Notes: generated from the sequence alone by a model not told the origin. A stretch of DNA of 64,000 nt from Humidesulfovibrio sp. (GCF_030689645.1 NZ_JAUYFU010000086.1:1-64000); one strand, 5' to 3'. Counted from the first letter of the stretch, positions 38,892 to 50,108 are shown. Made by a program: numbers and translations.

Positions 38892-39678
38892 AGGGCCGTT
38901 CTCCCGGCAGGCCCGGCGGTGAGGGCCGGGCAGGGGGGGGCAGTGATCAAGGAGTGCGGGATGGAACTCTGCCAGTACGTTGCAGCGGCGGCGTTCGATG
39001 GCAAACCCGTGGCGAACGGTTTATTCATCACGGGCTCCTTTTCGTCGTATGGAAAGCGGCTGGAGCATTCATGAGACAGTGTGGGCAGTGTCTGGCCGTG
39101 ACTGAAAAGATGATGCTACTATGCGTACAGAGTTTACGTCAGCGCAAAGGTTATTGTCTATTATTATTTGTCGCTGCGGAATGTTCTGGTATAAAAAAAA
39201 CAGCGCCCTGTGGTCCAGCCAAGCCGATGAGCCCGGCATCCGTTGGTATTCTGCATCCATGCCGCGTCTGGGCGCTGATACGGTGGTGCGAAGCCGTTCA
39301 CAGCATTGGCAGTGGCGAGCGCACCTGTTCCCGCCGTGGTGCGCAGAGCCGAGGGCGTTACCGCTTCCCTGCAAGGTAACAATATCGGCAACGGTACGGG
39401 CAGGACCGTTGACGCGCCAACAGCGTAGGGATACGAGCGGCAGATGCTTTTGTGGCGCGGGCAGCTTTGTCTGCGGCCCTGAGAGCTCAAGCTGGTCTAC
39501 GGGCCGGATGACGACGACCCTTTCGGGCCGTTGGCGAGTCATCAAGCTTCACCGACGACACGCATCGGGACGGCAAAAATAAAGGCCCCCAGAGGTTTTC
39601 CGAGAGCCTTCAATGGTGAGGATTCCCTCACGAAACAAGTAGAGTGCTATCAAGAAGCCTGCAACAGGCCGATATTAT

Positions 39679-39755
39679 TGGTGCGCCAGGAAGGATTCGA
39701 ACCCTCGGCCAACGGCTTAGAAGGCCGTTGCTCTATCCACCTGAGCTACTGGCGC
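39679..39755 (-). tRNA. tRNA-Arg (anticodon UCU), CCA encoded
   Basis: GCGCCAGTAGCTCAGGTGGATAGAGCAACGGCCTTCTAAGCCGTTGGCCGAGGGTTCGAATCCTTCCTGGCGCACCA; loop CTTCTAA. Confidence 0.95.
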
Positions 39756-39822
39756 GCATTAGGGATCCCTTCAGTAATCAAGCTCAAGGGCGTGGTCAAG
39801 TGGCCGCGTCAATAAGGCCGCA

Positions 39823-41172
39823 GTGACGAACATCTTTTCATACTCCGATTTTCTTGCCCGGCTGGAAGGCCTGGGCCTGTTTCACATGGACCTGACCCTG
39901 GACCGCATGGCCGCTTTCGTGGCCCGGCACGGCCAGCCGCGCTTCCCGGTGCTGCACGTTGTGGGCACCAACGGCAAGGGCTCCACGGCCACGGTCCTGG
40001 CCGAATTGCTGCGCGCTCACGGCCTGCGCGTGGGCCTCTGTGTCAGCCCGCATTTCATCACCCCCCGCGAGCGTATTCTGGTGGACGGGGCCATGCTGCC
40101 CGAGGAGACCTGGGCCCGACTCGGCTCCAGGGTCTTCGAGGAGGCGGACGGCCTGGAACTGACGTATTTCGAGGTGCTTACCGCCCTGTCGGTGCTGGCC
40201 TTTGAGGACGCGGGCGTGGACGTGGCGGTGATGGAGGCGGGCCTGGGCGGCCGCTATGACGCCACAAATGTTCTGAATCCTGCGCTTACCGTGTTTACGC
40301 CCATCGGCATGGACCACATGCATGTGCTGGGCGACAGCCTGGAGCTTATCGCCATGGACAAGGCCGGGGCCTTGCGGCAGGGGGGCGTGGCCGTTGCCGC
40401 TCCCCAGGAAGCCGAGGCGTGGCGGGTGTTGCGCGGCAGGGCCCGGGAAGTGGGGGCGGATCTCATCGCCGCCGCCGAGGTGCTGTTCTATTCACGCGCC
40501 AATGGCCGCGTGCAGCCCGGCCCCCTGGCGACCCGGGGAAAGAAGCGCTTCGTGCGGCCCATGACCGGCATGTGGCTCTCGCTGCCGGGCGCGCACCAGG
40601 AACTGAACGCCCGCGTGGCCCTGGCCGCGTTCCATGTCTGGGCTACATCCCTTCGCCTGCCCATCATTGAGGACGCCTGCCGCGAGGCCTTTGCGCGGGC
40701 CTTTATCCCTGGCCGCATGCAGATCATTGCCGATGCGCCGGGCCTGCCTCCGCAGTTGATCCTGGATGGCGGACACAACGCTCACGGCTTGGCGGCTCTC
40801 AAAGCAGCGCTGGAGGCCGACGGCATCCGCCCTGCCGCCGTTGTTTTCGGCTGCCTGCGCGACAAGCCTCTGGACAAAATGCTTCCGCTTGTGCGCGAAA
40901 TCGCCGGGGACGCCCCGGTCTACGCCGTGGGCATTCCGTCCTGCCCGCGCGCCTGCGAGCCGGGCGAGCTGGCCGAGCTGCTGGGGCCGGACGTGCTCCC
41001 GGCTGCGGACGTGCACGCGGCTCTGAATCTGCTGGGCGGCGCGGCAGACCCTGTGCTGGTCTGTGGTTCCTTGTATTTGCTGGGCGAGTTTTATACAAAG
41101 CACCCTCGGCTGCTGGAACGCCCTGAACGCCCTGAGCGCGAGGAACGCGGCGGCAGCCCCCGGAGGTCATAG
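39823..41172 (+). CDS. folC: bifunctional folylpolyglutamate/dihydrofolate synthase
   Basis: VVGTNGKGSTATVLAELLRAHGLRVGLCVSPHFITPRERI; MEAGLGGRYDATNVL. Confidence 0.94.
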   Translation: MTNIFSYSDFLARLEGLGLFHMDLTLDRMAAFVARHGQPRFPVLHVVGTNGKGSTATVLAELLRAHGLRVGLCVSPHFITPRERILVDGAMLPEETWARLGSRVFEEADGLELTYFEVLTALSVLAFEDAGVDVAVMEAGLGGRYDATNVLNPALTVFTPIGMDHMHVLGDSLELIAMDKAGALRQGGVAVAAPQEAEAWRVLRGRAREVGADLIAAAEVLFYSRANGRVQPGPLATRGKKRFVRPMTGMWLSLPGAHQELNARVALAAFHVWATSLRLPIIEDACREAFARAFIPGRMQIIADAPGLPPQLILDGGHNAHGLAALKAALEADGIRPAAVVFGCLRDKPLDKMLPLVREIAGDAPVYAVGIPSCPRACEPGELAELLGPDVLPAADVHAALNLLGGAADPVLVCGSLYLLGEFYTKHPRLLERPERPEREERGGSPRRS

Positions 41173-41175
41173 CCC

Positions 41176-42591
41176 GTGAGCACGCTTTTTCGTCACATTC
41201 CTGCCGTGGATCAGGTTCTGGCCGCCTTGACCGCCGACCAGAGCGGCGCAGGCGGGGCCTTTCGCGCCGCGCCGCGCCCGCTTATAAAAGATCTCGTGAA
41301 CGCCTTTCTGGACCTCCTGCGTGAGGAAATCCGCGCCGGAGCCTTCACGGACGCCGAACAGTTGACCCTGCCCGCCCTGACGCCGCGCCTGACCGCCTAT
41401 GTGCGCCAGGGACTGCGCCCGCGCTTCCGTAGGGTGCTCAACGCCACGGGCGTGGTCATCCACACCAATATGGGCCGGTCGCTTTTGGCCCCTGAGGCGG
41501 TTGCGGCGGTTGCGAGCGCCGCAGCGCACTATTCCAACCTGGAGTTTGATCTGGCCACGGGCGAGCGCGGCAGCCGCTATGCGCACGTGGAGGGTCTGCT
41601 CTGCCGCCTCACCGGGGCCGAGGCCGCGCTGGTGGTGAACAACAACGCCGCCGCAGTGCTCATCGTGCTGGATACGCTCTGCAAGGGCCGCGACGTCATC
41701 GTGTCGCGCGGGCAATTGGTGGAGATCGGCGGAAGTTTCCGCATCCCCGAGGTCATGGCCAAGAGCGGGGCGGTCTAGCGCGAGGTGGGGGCCACCAATC
41801 GCACGCACCTGCGCGATTATGAAGCCGCCATCACCTCGGACACCGCGGCCATCATGAAGGTGCACACCAGCAATTACCGCATGACCGGCTTTGTGAAGGA
41901 AGTGCCGCTCTGCGAGCTCAAAACCCTGGCCGGGAGCTACGGCCTGCCGGTCATTGAGGACTTGGGAAGCGGCAGTCTGCTGCGCTTCGAGGCCGACGGC
42001 CTGCCCGGCGAGCCCACGGCCCAGGAGTCCGTAGCCGAGGGCGCGGACATAGTAACCTTTTCCGGCGACAAGGTCCTGGGCGGCCCGCAGGCGGGAATCA
42101 TCGTGGGGCGGCGCGAGATCATCGAGCGCATCAAGAAGAACCAGCTGAACCGCGCCCTGCGCATCGACAAGCTGACCCTGGCCGCCCTTGAGGCCACCCT
42201 GCGCCTGTACCTGGACCCGGACCTGGCGCGCGAACGCGTGCCCACCCTGGCCATGATGACCAGGAGCCTCGTGTCCCTGCGCGCCCAAGCGTCGCGCCTG
42301 GCTGGGCTCTTGCGCAAGCATCTTTCCGGGTCACTGGAGGTCGGCGTGCGCGCTGGTTCCTCCCGCGTGGGCGGCGGGGCTTTTCCCGAGGCCGACCTGC
42401 CCACGGCCCTCGTGTGTCTTAAGCCCACGGCGTTGAGCGTGGATGCGCTTCGCGTGGCGCTCCTGTCCACGGACCCGCCGCTCGTTGGCCGGGTTGAGGA
42501 CGACGCCCTGTGCCTGGACCCGCGCACCCTGGACGCCAGCGAGCACCCCCTTGTCCTTTCCGCCTTGCGCCAGGCTCTTGGCGGCATCTGA
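41176..42591 (+). pseudogene. selA: L-seryl-tRNA(Sec) selenium transferase, interrupted by in-frame TAG at 41776-41778
   Basis: N-part ...LNATGVVIHTNMGRSLLAPEAV...IPEVMAKSGAV*; C-part in the same frame REVGATNRTHLRDYEAAI...FSGDKVLGGPQAGIIVGRR; 41776 and 41785 are in phase. Pseudogene, sequence error or readthrough cannot be separated here. Confidence 0.85.
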
Positions 42592-42627
42592 ATCCCAACG
42601 ACCCCTTGAACCCCATTGGAGTTCCCT

Positions 42628-44022
42628 GTGAGCAAAAAAAATATCGAGCTTGAGCATCAGTCCCGCAACTGCTGGGATGTTTATTCCAGCGCCTCGGACA
42701 AGAAGGCCGTCGAGGCCTGCGCCAAGGGCTACATGGATTTCATCACCCGCTGCAAGACCGAGCGCGAGACCGTGGACTTCGTGCTGGCCGCGGCCAAGGC
42801 CGCAGGCTTCAGCGAGACCCTGAACGCCAAGACCAAGGCCTACGTTCACGCCCAGCGCGGCAAGACCGTGCTGCTGGCCCGGCGCGGCAAAAAGCCGCTG
42901 AGCGAGGGCTTTCGCCTCATCGGCGCCCACGCCGACACCCCGCGCATCGACCTGAAGCAGCACCCGTTGTACGAGGACTCCGACCTGGGTCTCATGAAGA
43001 CCCACTACTATGGCGGCATCCGCAAGTACCAGTGGCTGGCGCGGGCTCTGGCCCTGCACGGGGTGGTGGTCAAGAAGGACGGCACCATGGTCAAGGTTCT
43101 TGTGGGCGAGGACCCGAGCGACCCCGTGCTGACCATTACCGACCTTTTGCCGCACCTGGCCTACAAGCAGGTGGAGCAGAAGGTGTCCGACGCCTTCGAG
43201 GCCGAGAAATTGAATGCGGTTGTGGGGCATGAGCCCGCTGGCCGCGGCGACGAGAAGAAGGCCAAGGACAAGGACCGCGTAAAGCGCCATGTGCTTGAGA
43301 TTCTGCACGCCCGCTACGGCATCACGGAGTCCGACCTGTTCAGCGCCGAGCTTCAGCTTGTGCCCGCCGGCCCAGCCCGCAGCGTGGGGCTCGACAGCTC
43401 CATGATCGGCGGCTACGGCCACGATGACCGTTCCTGCGTGTTCGCGGCCTTTGAGGCCCTGCTGGCCGAGAAGACCCCGGAGCACACGCAGCTGGTGCTG
43501 TTTTGGGATAAGGAGGAGATTGGGTCAGAGGGCGCCACGGGCGCGCAGTCCCTCTTCTTCGAGTACGCCCTGCAGGATCTGGTGGACGCCTGGTCGCCGG
43601 GCCTGCGCCTCTCCCGTGTGTTCGAGCGCGGCATGGCCATCAGCGCCGACGTGAACGCCGCCGTGGACCCGGACCACCTGGACGTGTTCGAGAAGCTGAA
43701 CGCGGCCTACATGGGCTATGGGCCCTGCTTCAACAAGTTCACCGGCCACAGAGGCAAGGTGGGGGCCAACGACGCCCACCCTGAATTCGTGGCCTATCTG
43801 CGCAATCTTTTGGACAAGGCGAACGTGCCCTGGCAGATGGCCGAGCTGGGCAAGGTGGACCTGGGCGGCGGCGGCACCGTGGCCAAGTTCTTGGCCGTGT
43901 ACGGCATGGACGTCATCGACATGGGCCCGGCAGTGCTGTCCATGCACAGCCCCTTCGAGGTGCTGGGCAAGTCCGACCTCTACGCCACGGTCCAGGCCTT
44001 CCGCGCCTTCCTCAAGAGCTAG
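42628..44022 (+). CDS. apeB: M18-family aminopeptidase
   Basis: LIGAHADTPRIDLKQHPLYEDSDLGLMKTHYYGG; SSMIGGYGHDDRSCVFAAFEALL; WDKEEIGSEGATGAQS. GTG start at 42628 preferred (GGAG upstream); ORF track opens at TTG 42616. Confidence 0.9.
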   Translation: MSKKNIELEHQSRNCWDVYSSASDKKAVEACAKGYMDFITRCKTERETVDFVLAAAKAAGFSETLNAKTKAYVHAQRGKTVLLARRGKKPLSEGFRLIGAHADTPRIDLKQHPLYEDSDLGLMKTHYYGGIRKYQWLARALALHGVVVKKDGTMVKVLVGEDPSDPVLTITDLLPHLAYKQVEQKVSDAFEAEKLNAVVGHEPAGRGDEKKAKDKDRVKRHVLEILHARYGITESDLFSAELQLVPAGPARSVGLDSSMIGGYGHDDRSCVFAAFEALLAEKTPEHTQLVLFWDKEEIGSEGATGAQSLFFEYALQDLVDAWSPGLRLSRVFERGMAISADVNAAVDPDHLDVFEKLNAAYMGYGPCFNKFTGHRGKVGANDAHPEFVAYLRNLLDKANVPWQMAELGKVDLGGGGTVAKFLAVYGMDVIDMGPAVLSMHSPFEVLGKSDLYATVQAFRAFLKS

Positions 44023-44032
44023 GGAGCAGCGC

Positions 44033-45958
44033 ATGCCGGTCATTATGGGCACAGCCGGTCACATCGACCACGGCAAGACCACGCTGGTGAAGGCCCTCAC
44101 CGGCATCGACTGCGACCGCCTGGCCGAGGAGAAGAAACGCGGCATCACCATCGAGCTGGGCTTCGCCTTCATGGACCTGCCCCCGGCCAAGGGGGGCAAG
44201 GGGGGGCCGCGAAGGCTCGGCGTGGTGGACGTTCCAGGCCATGAGCGCTTTGTGAAGAACATGGTGGCGGGCGCTGCGGGCATCGATTTCGTGGTTCTGG
44301 TCATCGCCGCGGACGAGGGCATCATGCCCCAGACGCGTGAGCACTTGGAAATTTGCTCGCTGCTGGGCATCAAGACTGGCGTGGTGGCCCTGACGAAAGT
44401 TGACATGGTTGAGCCGGACTGGCTGGCCATGGTGAAGGAGGAAGTGGCGGGCTACCTTCAGGGCAGTTTCCTGGAGGGCGCGCCAATGGTTCCCGTTTCC
44501 GCCCACACCGGGGCCGGGCTTCCCGAACTCAAAGACGAGCTGGCCAAGCTGGCGGACGCCTTTCAGCCGCACCGGCGCACGGACCTGTTCCGCCTGCCAG
44601 TGGATCGCGTGTTCACCATGAAGGGCTACGGCACCGTTGTCACCGGCACCCTGGTGTCCGGCAAGGTCAAGGTGGGCGACGATATCACCGTATATCCTGG
44701 CGGCTTGCCCTCAAAGGTGCGCACCCTGCAATCCCACGGGGCCCAGGTTGAGGATGTTCACGCGGGCAGTCGCACGGCGGTGAACCTCACGGGCCTCGAA
44801 GTGGAGCAGCTCTCCCGCGGCGATGTGCTGGCCCGGCCCGGCACGCTTTTCCCCAGCCTGTTCTGGGACGTGGAGCTTACCTGCCTCAAGAGTTCGCCGC
44901 GCTCCATCAAGCACCGCAAGGAGGTGCACTTCCACCATGGCGCGCGCGAGGTCATGGCCCGCGTGTACATGCTAGAGGGCGAAGCCCTGGAGCCCGGGCA
45001 GACCGCCATGTGCCGCATCCGCTTCACGGAACCCCTGGCTGGAGTTTATGGAGACCGCGTGGTGGCGCGCTCGTTTTCGCCATTGCGCACCATCGCCGGC
45101 GGGCGGCTGTTGAACCCCCTGCCGCACAGGGTGAAGCGCTTCAGCCCTGCAGTGGAGACACTGCGCAGCCTGGGCCAGAGCGCGCCAGAGGGCATCGTGC
45201 TGGGCCAGCTCAGCCTGGCTGGGACAGCGGGCCTGACCTTTGCGGAGCTGTTGGTGGCCACGAGCATGGAGTCCAAGGCTCTGGACAAGGCCTTGCAGCT
45301 CATGGGGGGGCGCCAGGAGGCCTATCTCGTTGATCGTGAGGCCCGGGCTTATGTTTCTGGCCAGGTGGCGCAGCAGCTGTCTGACGGCCTTCTGGCGCAT
45401 CTGGCCGACTATCACGTCCGCGAGCCCATGAAGCCCGGCGTGGCGCGCGGCGGACTGGCCTCAACCTGGGGCCGCAAGCTCTCGCCCAAGCTTTTCCATC
45501 TGGTGCTGGAGAGCCTGCTTCGCAAGGGGGCCATCGCCGCCGAGGCTGAGATCCTGCGCCTGCCCGGACACAAGGTGTCCCTGGCGGGAGATGCCGCGTC
45601 CTTGCGCCAGAAGCTTTTGGACGCTTACGAGGCGGGCGGCGAGACTCCGCCGAATCTCAAGGACGTGCTTGAGCCGCTGAATCTGACCTTCAAGGAGGCT
45701 GCGCCTGTGTTCAAGGTGCTGCTCGACGAGGGGCGGCTGGTGAAGGTGAAGGAAGAGATGTATTTCGCCAAGGCGGCCCTCGACGCGGTCATCGAGCGCA
45801 CGCGGGCGTTCTTTGTCGACCATGAGGAGATGACGCCCCAGGACTTCCGCGAGGTGTCCAAGCTTTCGCGCAAGTACGCCATTCCGCTTTTGGAGCACTT
45901 CGACAAAGAGAAGCTCACCGTGCGCGTGGGCGATAATCGCCGCTGGCGCAAGCGGTAG
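44033..45958 (+). CDS. selB: selenocysteine-specific translation elongation factor
   Basis: [47 protein letters not shown]-terminal winged-helix repeats. Confidence 0.95.
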   Translation: MPVIMGTAGHIDHGKTTLVKALTGIDCDRLAEEKKRGITIELGFAFMDLPPAKGGKGGPRRLGVVDVPGHERFVKNMVAGAAGIDFVVLVIAADEGIMPQTREHLEICSLLGIKTGVVALTKVDMVEPDWLAMVKEEVAGYLQGSFLEGAPMVPVSAHTGAGLPELKDELAKLADAFQPHRRTDLFRLPVDRVFTMKGYGTVVTGTLVSGKVKVGDDITVYPGGLPSKVRTLQSHGAQVEDVHAGSRTAVNLTGLEVEQLSRGDVLARPGTLFPSLFWDVELTCLKSSPRSIKHRKEVHFHHGAREVMARVYMLEGEALEPGQTAMCRIRFTEPLAGVYGDRVVARSFSPLRTIAGGRLLNPLPHRVKRFSPAVETLRSLGQSAPEGIVLGQLSLAGTAGLTFAELLVATSMESKALDKALQLMGGRQEAYLVDREARAYVSGQVAQQLSDGLLAHLADYHVREPMKPGVARGGLASTWGRKLSPKLFHLVLESLLRKGAIAAEAEILRLPGHKVSLAGDAASLRQKLLDAYEAGGETPPNLKDVLEPLNLTFKEAAPVFKVLLDEGRLVKVKEEMYFAKAALDAVIERTRAFFVDHEEMTPQDFREVSKLSRKYAIPLLEHFDKEKLTVRVGDNRRWRKR

Positions 45959-46069
45959 GAATCAATGAATATTAATCTTAGTTGCTTTTCGGTGCGGACT
46001 TGCGCAGAGTGCCGCGCGAACGCGGTATCTGCGCTTTTGCCGGGGCTGCATCCGTTGGGGTTGGCGGGC

Positions 46070-46108
46070 AAAAGAAAAAGGCCCCGCGCATGCGCAGGGC
46101 CTCTGACT
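46070..46108 (-). terminator. terminator downstream of tRNA-His
   Basis: AGGCCCTGCGCATGCGCGGGGCCTTTTTC on minus strand. Confidence 0.65.
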
Positions 46109-46114
46109 ACTCGG

Positions 46115-46191
46115 TGGGGTGAATGAAGGGGCTTGAACCCTCGGCCCCCAGGGCCACAACCTGGTGCTCTGCCAACTGAGCTACATTCACC
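46115..46191 (-). tRNA. tRNA-His (anticodon GUG), with G-1 and encoded CCA
   Basis: GGTGAATGTAGCTCAGTTGGCAGAGCACCAGGTTGTGGCCCTGGGGGCCGAGGGTTCAAGCCCCTTCATTCACCCCA; loop TTGTGGC. Confidence 0.95.
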
Positions 46192-46299
46192 GCAAGAGGA
46201 AGAATCGTTTATATGAAGGCTGGCCCGGCGGTCAAGAACTAAATCCAGAATATTACGGACAGGGGCAAAAAACTCTGGCCGAAGCCCAAAGGAAACACC

Positions 46300-47553
46300 A
46301 TGGACAAGCTCATCATCGAAGGCGGCGTGCCCCTGAAAGGCACCATCCAGGTCAGCGGCTCAAAAAATGCGGCTCTGCCCATCCTCACCGCCTGCCTGCT
46401 GGCCAAGGGGCCGGTGCGGCTCACCAACGTGCCGCGGCTGCGCGACATCAACACCACCTTGAAGCTCCTGAATATCCTTGGTTGCGAGACCACCTTCGAG
46501 GACAACGTGGTGACCGCCCATGTGCGCGAGCTGAAGCCCGAGGCCCCCTATGAACTGGTGAAGACCATGCGCGCCTCTGTGCTGTGCCTGGGGCCGCTTC
46601 TGGGCCTGCTGGGAGAGGCCAAGGTGGCCCTGCCCGGCGGCTGCGCCATTGGCGCGCGTCCCGTCGACCTGCACTTGAAGGCGCTGGAGCGCATGGGCGC
46701 CAAGTTCATCCTTGATTCCGGATATATCCACGGCATTTGCGGCGGGCTCATCGGCGCGCGCATTATGTTCGACTTTCCCACCGTGGGCGGCACCGAGAAC
46801 CTGCTCATGGCCGCCAGCGTGGCCAAGGGCTGCACCATTCTGGAAAACTGCGCCCGCGAGCCCGAAGTGGTCGATCTGGCGAATTTCCTCATCGCCATGG
46901 GCGCGAAGATCAAGGGCGCTGGCACCAGCGTCATCGAGGTCGAAGGCGTGCGCGAACTGAAGGGCTGCGAGTATCGGGTCATGCCCGACCGTATCGAGGC
47001 GGGCACCTATCTGGTGGCCGGGGCCATCACCGACGGCGAGCTCAAGCTCATCGACTGCCCTACCGCCGACCTGGACGCCCTCATCGCCAAGCTGCGCGAA
47101 ATGAATGTGTCCGTGGAGGACCAGACCGACGGCAGCGTGTTGGTGCGGCGCAACGGCCCGCTCATGGGCGTGGATGTCGTCACCCAGCCGCACCCCGGCT
47201 TTCCCACGGACATGCAGGCCCAGGTCATGGCCCTCATGTGCGTGGCCGAGGGCGCAGGCTCCATTCAGGAGAAGATCTTCGAGAACCGCTTCATGCACGT
47301 GTCCGAGCTGGGCCGCATGGGCGCGCGCATCACCCTGAAGGACCGCACGGCCATGGTGCGAGGCGTGGAGCAGCTGGAAGGCGCTCCGGTCATGGCCTCC
47401 GACCTGCGCGCCAGCGCCTCCCTGGTGCTCGCCGGGCTGGTGGCCAAGGGCACCACGGAAATTCAGCGCATCTATCACCTGGATCGTGGTTACGAGCGCA
47501 TGGAGGAGAAGCTCTCCGCCGTGGGCGCGCGCATCCGCCGGGAAAAGGAATAA
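46300..47553 (+). CDS. murA: UDP-N-acetylglucosamine 1-carboxyvinyltransferase
   Basis: [50 protein letters not shown]. Confidence 0.96.
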   Translation: MDKLIIEGGVPLKGTIQVSGSKNAALPILTACLLAKGPVRLTNVPRLRDINTTLKLLNILGCETTFEDNVVTAHVRELKPEAPYELVKTMRASVLCLGPLLGLLGEAKVALPGGCAIGARPVDLHLKALERMGAKFILDSGYIHGICGGLIGARIMFDFPTVGGTENLLMAASVAKGCTILENCAREPEVVDLANFLIAMGAKIKGAGTSVIEVEGVRELKGCEYRVMPDRIEAGTYLVAGAITDGELKLIDCPTADLDALIAKLREMNVSVEDQTDGSVLVRRNGPLMGVDVVTQPHPGFPTDMQAQVMALMCVAEGAGSIQEKIFENRFMHVSELGRMGARITLKDRTAMVRGVEQLEGAPVMASDLRASASLVLAGLVAKGTTEIQRIYHLDRGYERMEEKLSAVGARIRREKE

Positions 47554-47588
47554 TCCGCCAGGTCTGAACCCAGCCAGCCGGATATTCA

Positions 47589-50108
47589 GTGCGGGCCAGC
47601 CAGCTACAGAACGCCGGTGTGGGGGGAGCAGGTGCGACCCCGCCCGGCCTGCTGGCCTGGCAGATTTACTTTTTGGCCTATGTGGCGGGCATCTGGGCGC
47701 TCAGGCACCCGGAGCCCGCCTTGGCCGCCACAGCCTTCTTGTGGCTCGGCCTCATGCTTTTCCGTAGGCCGGGCATTCTGCCCGGCCTCGTTTCGCTGAC
47801 CTTTGCCGCCGCCTGCTTCGTCGGCGGCCACGCCCACGCCCGCCTTGTCCTGCCAGATGTCCCCGCCTCTGTGCCCTCCCAGGTCGGCGAGGCTGCAAAG
47901 GTGCGGCTCTCCGGGCGTGTGGCTGCCGTGGCGGACAAGGCTTATGGCCGCATCGAGGTGCTGCTGGAGGACGCCAGCGCAACCGTTATCCCAAAACCTG
48001 AGCGCGGCGCGGACGAGGATACTCCGGCGGTTGTTCAGCCAATGGCGCAGCCCCTGGCCGTGCCGGGGCGCGTCGCCTGGGACTGGGACGAGCCGACTTA
48101 CCGGCCCGCGCCAGGGCAAACGGTGGACGCCGTGCTGCGGCTGCGGCCCGTGCACGGCTTCGCCAACGCGGGTGGGCCGGATTTCGAATGGCAGCAGCGC
48201 TTGCGCGGGGTTTTCTTCCGCGCCTACACGCGCGGCCCGGAGGTGGAGGCCGCATGGGGGCCGCGCCCTGCGAGTTTCTGGTGGGACCTGCGCGAGGGCC
48301 TGCGGGACCGGCTCCTTTCGCATCTGCCGGACACCCAGGGCTCGGCCATAGTGCTGGGTCTGCTGCTGGGCGACCGCTCGCGCATCAACCAGGGCGTTAC
48401 CGAGGAATTGCGCACTGCCGGGCTCTCGCACACTCTGGCCTTGTCCGGCCTGAACGTGGTCTACGTGGCTGTGCTGGGCCTGGGGTTGGCATGGGCTCTT
48501 GGGTTGGCCTGGCCCGGACTTTTCCTGCGCATCCCGCGCCAGAAGCTGGCGATCCTTTTGTCTTTTCCGCTTGTGGCGGCCTACGTGTGGCTGGGACAGG
48601 GCAGCCCGTCCCTGGTGCGTTCGGCCTGGATGTTCGGCTTTTGGGGTCTGCTTCTGCTGCTGGACCGGGGCCGCGCTTTGGTGGATGGGCTGTTTCTGGC
48701 TCTGGTGCTCATCGTGGTCTGGGATCCCCTTTCCGTGTATGACGTGAGCCTGCAGATGTCCGCCGTGGCCGTGGCCGGGCTGGCGTTTCTGTATCCCTGG
48801 CTGAACGGCTTTGTGCCTCATGCGCACGGGGCTTTGGCGCGCTGCCTTCGCCTGGCGTGGGACGCCTTTGCCTTGACCCTTTCAGCCAATCTGGCGCTCC
48901 TGCCGGTCAGCATCTGGTACTTCGGCTCCTATCCGCCAAACTTCCTGCTTAATCTGCCCTGGCTGCCAGTGCAGGGGCTGGTGGTGCAGGTGCTGGCCAT
49001 GGCGGGCCTGGGGCTTGCGCCCGTGCCGGGCCTGGATGGCGTGGCCGGGTGGCTGCTTACGGCTGCTTCTGGTGTGCAGGACTGGATGCTGGCGGTCTTG
49101 CACGCATTGATCGTGGACGGCTGGTTCCCTACTTGGGCGCTTTTGCGGCCCCTGTGGCCGGAGCTTCTGGGCGCTTCGGCGGTGCTGGCCTTGGCCCCGT
49201 TCTGCTGGCCCAGGCAGCGTACCTTGCCCCTGGCCTTGCTGCTGGGCGGGCTTCTGCTCATGGCTTGGCCGCACGCGGCTTTGCTGTTTGATGACGCTCG
49301 CGACGAGGTGCGCCTGACCGTGCTCGACGTGGGCCAGTCCCAGGCTGTGCTGGTGACAGCGCCGGGCGGACGCCGGGTGCTGGTGGACGGAGGCGGGGCC
49401 ATGAGCCGCACCTTTGACATTGGGCGCTCCGTGGTCGGACCCGCGCTGGCCTGGGGAAGGGCTCCCAGGCTCGACGCCGTTGTCATGAGCCACCCGGACG
49501 CGGACCACGCGCAAGGGCTGGCCTGGATTCTGCGGCAATTTTCCGTGCAGCGTTTTTTGACCAACGGGCGGTGGCCCGGAGGCCAGTTGGCTGAGGCTAT
49601 GGACGCAGCGCTGGTTGAAGGGGTTTCTGGCGGTGCGCTGAAGGCCGAGGTCATGTCTGCGGGCGACAGGCTTGATCTTGGTTCTGGCGTGGTGCTGGAG
49701 GCCCTGCACCCTGCTCTGGGATACGAGGGCAGGGGCGCCAACGACAATTCACTGGTTTTGCGCCTGGTCTGGCGCGGCGTGCCCCTTGCGTTGTTGCCGG
49801 GCGATGTCCAGCGCGATGGCATTGAGGACATGCTTGCGCGGGGAAGCAACATGCGCGCAGGCGTGCTGCTGCTGCCGCACCATGGCTCGAAGTCCAGTCT
49901 GTCGGGTCTGCTCTACGAGGCCGTCGGCCCGGATAGGGCGCTGGTGAGCTGCGGATTTCAGAACCAGCACCGCTTCCCCAACAAAGATGTGGTGGAGGAG
50001 CTGGCAGGGCGCGGCGTCGAAGTATCTGGAACGCCGGAGAACGGCATGATGGAGCTGGTCTGGCGGGCGCCTGGACGGGATTTCAACTTGCGGGCAGTTC
50101 GCCCTTGA
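47589..50108 (+). CDS. comEC: DNA internalization-related competence protein ComEC/Rec2
   Basis: AIVLGLLLGDRSRINQGVTEELRTAGLSHTLALSGLNV and C-terminal MBL-like domain (LDVGQSQAVLVTAPGGRRVLVDGG, SHPDADHAQG). Confidence 0.92.
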   Translation: MRASQLQNAGVGGAGATPPGLLAWQIYFLAYVAGIWALRHPEPALAATAFLWLGLMLFRRPGILPGLVSLTFAAACFVGGHAHARLVLPDVPASVPSQVGEAAKVRLSGRVAAVADKAYGRIEVLLEDASATVIPKPERGADEDTPAVVQPMAQPLAVPGRVAWDWDEPTYRPAPGQTVDAVLRLRPVHGFANAGGPDFEWQQRLRGVFFRAYTRGPEVEAAWGPRPASFWWDLREGLRDRLLSHLPDTQGSAIVLGLLLGDRSRINQGVTEELRTAGLSHTLALSGLNVVYVAVLGLGLAWALGLAWPGLFLRIPRQKLAILLSFPLVAAYVWLGQGSPSLVRSAWMFGFWGLLLLLDRGRALVDGLFLALVLIVVWDPLSVYDVSLQMSAVAVAGLAFLYPWLNGFVPHAHGALARCLRLAWDAFALTLSANLALLPVSIWYFGSYPPNFLLNLPWLPVQGLVVQVLAMAGLGLAPVPGLDGVAGWLLTAASGVQDWMLAVLHALIVDGWFPTWALLRPLWPELLGASAVLALAPFCWPRQRTLPLALLLGGLLLMAWPHAALLFDDARDEVRLTVLDVGQSQAVLVTAPGGRRVLVDGGGAMSRTFDIGRSVVGPALAWGRAPRLDAVVMSHPDADHAQGLAWILRQFSVQRFLTNGRWPGGQLAEAMDAALVEGVSGGALKAEVMSAGDRLDLGSGVVLEALHPALGYEGRGANDNSLVLRLVWRGVPLALLPGDVQRDGIEDMLARGSNMRAGVLLLPHHGSKSSLSGLLYEAVGPDRALVSCGFQNQHRFPNKDVVEELAGRGVEVSGTPENGMMELVWRAPGRDFNLRAVRP

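Noticed and set aside
39121-39582. 153-aa ORF in the gap near tRNA-Arg
   Set aside because: No recognisable motif, Arg/Ser-rich composition typical of out-of-frame translation, overlapped by equally long ORFs on the other strand
41776-41778. Amber codon in selA as evidence of pyrrolysine use or genetic-code reassignment
   Set aside because: TAG ends several neighbouring genes normally and no pyl genes are visible in the window; kept only as a possibility to test
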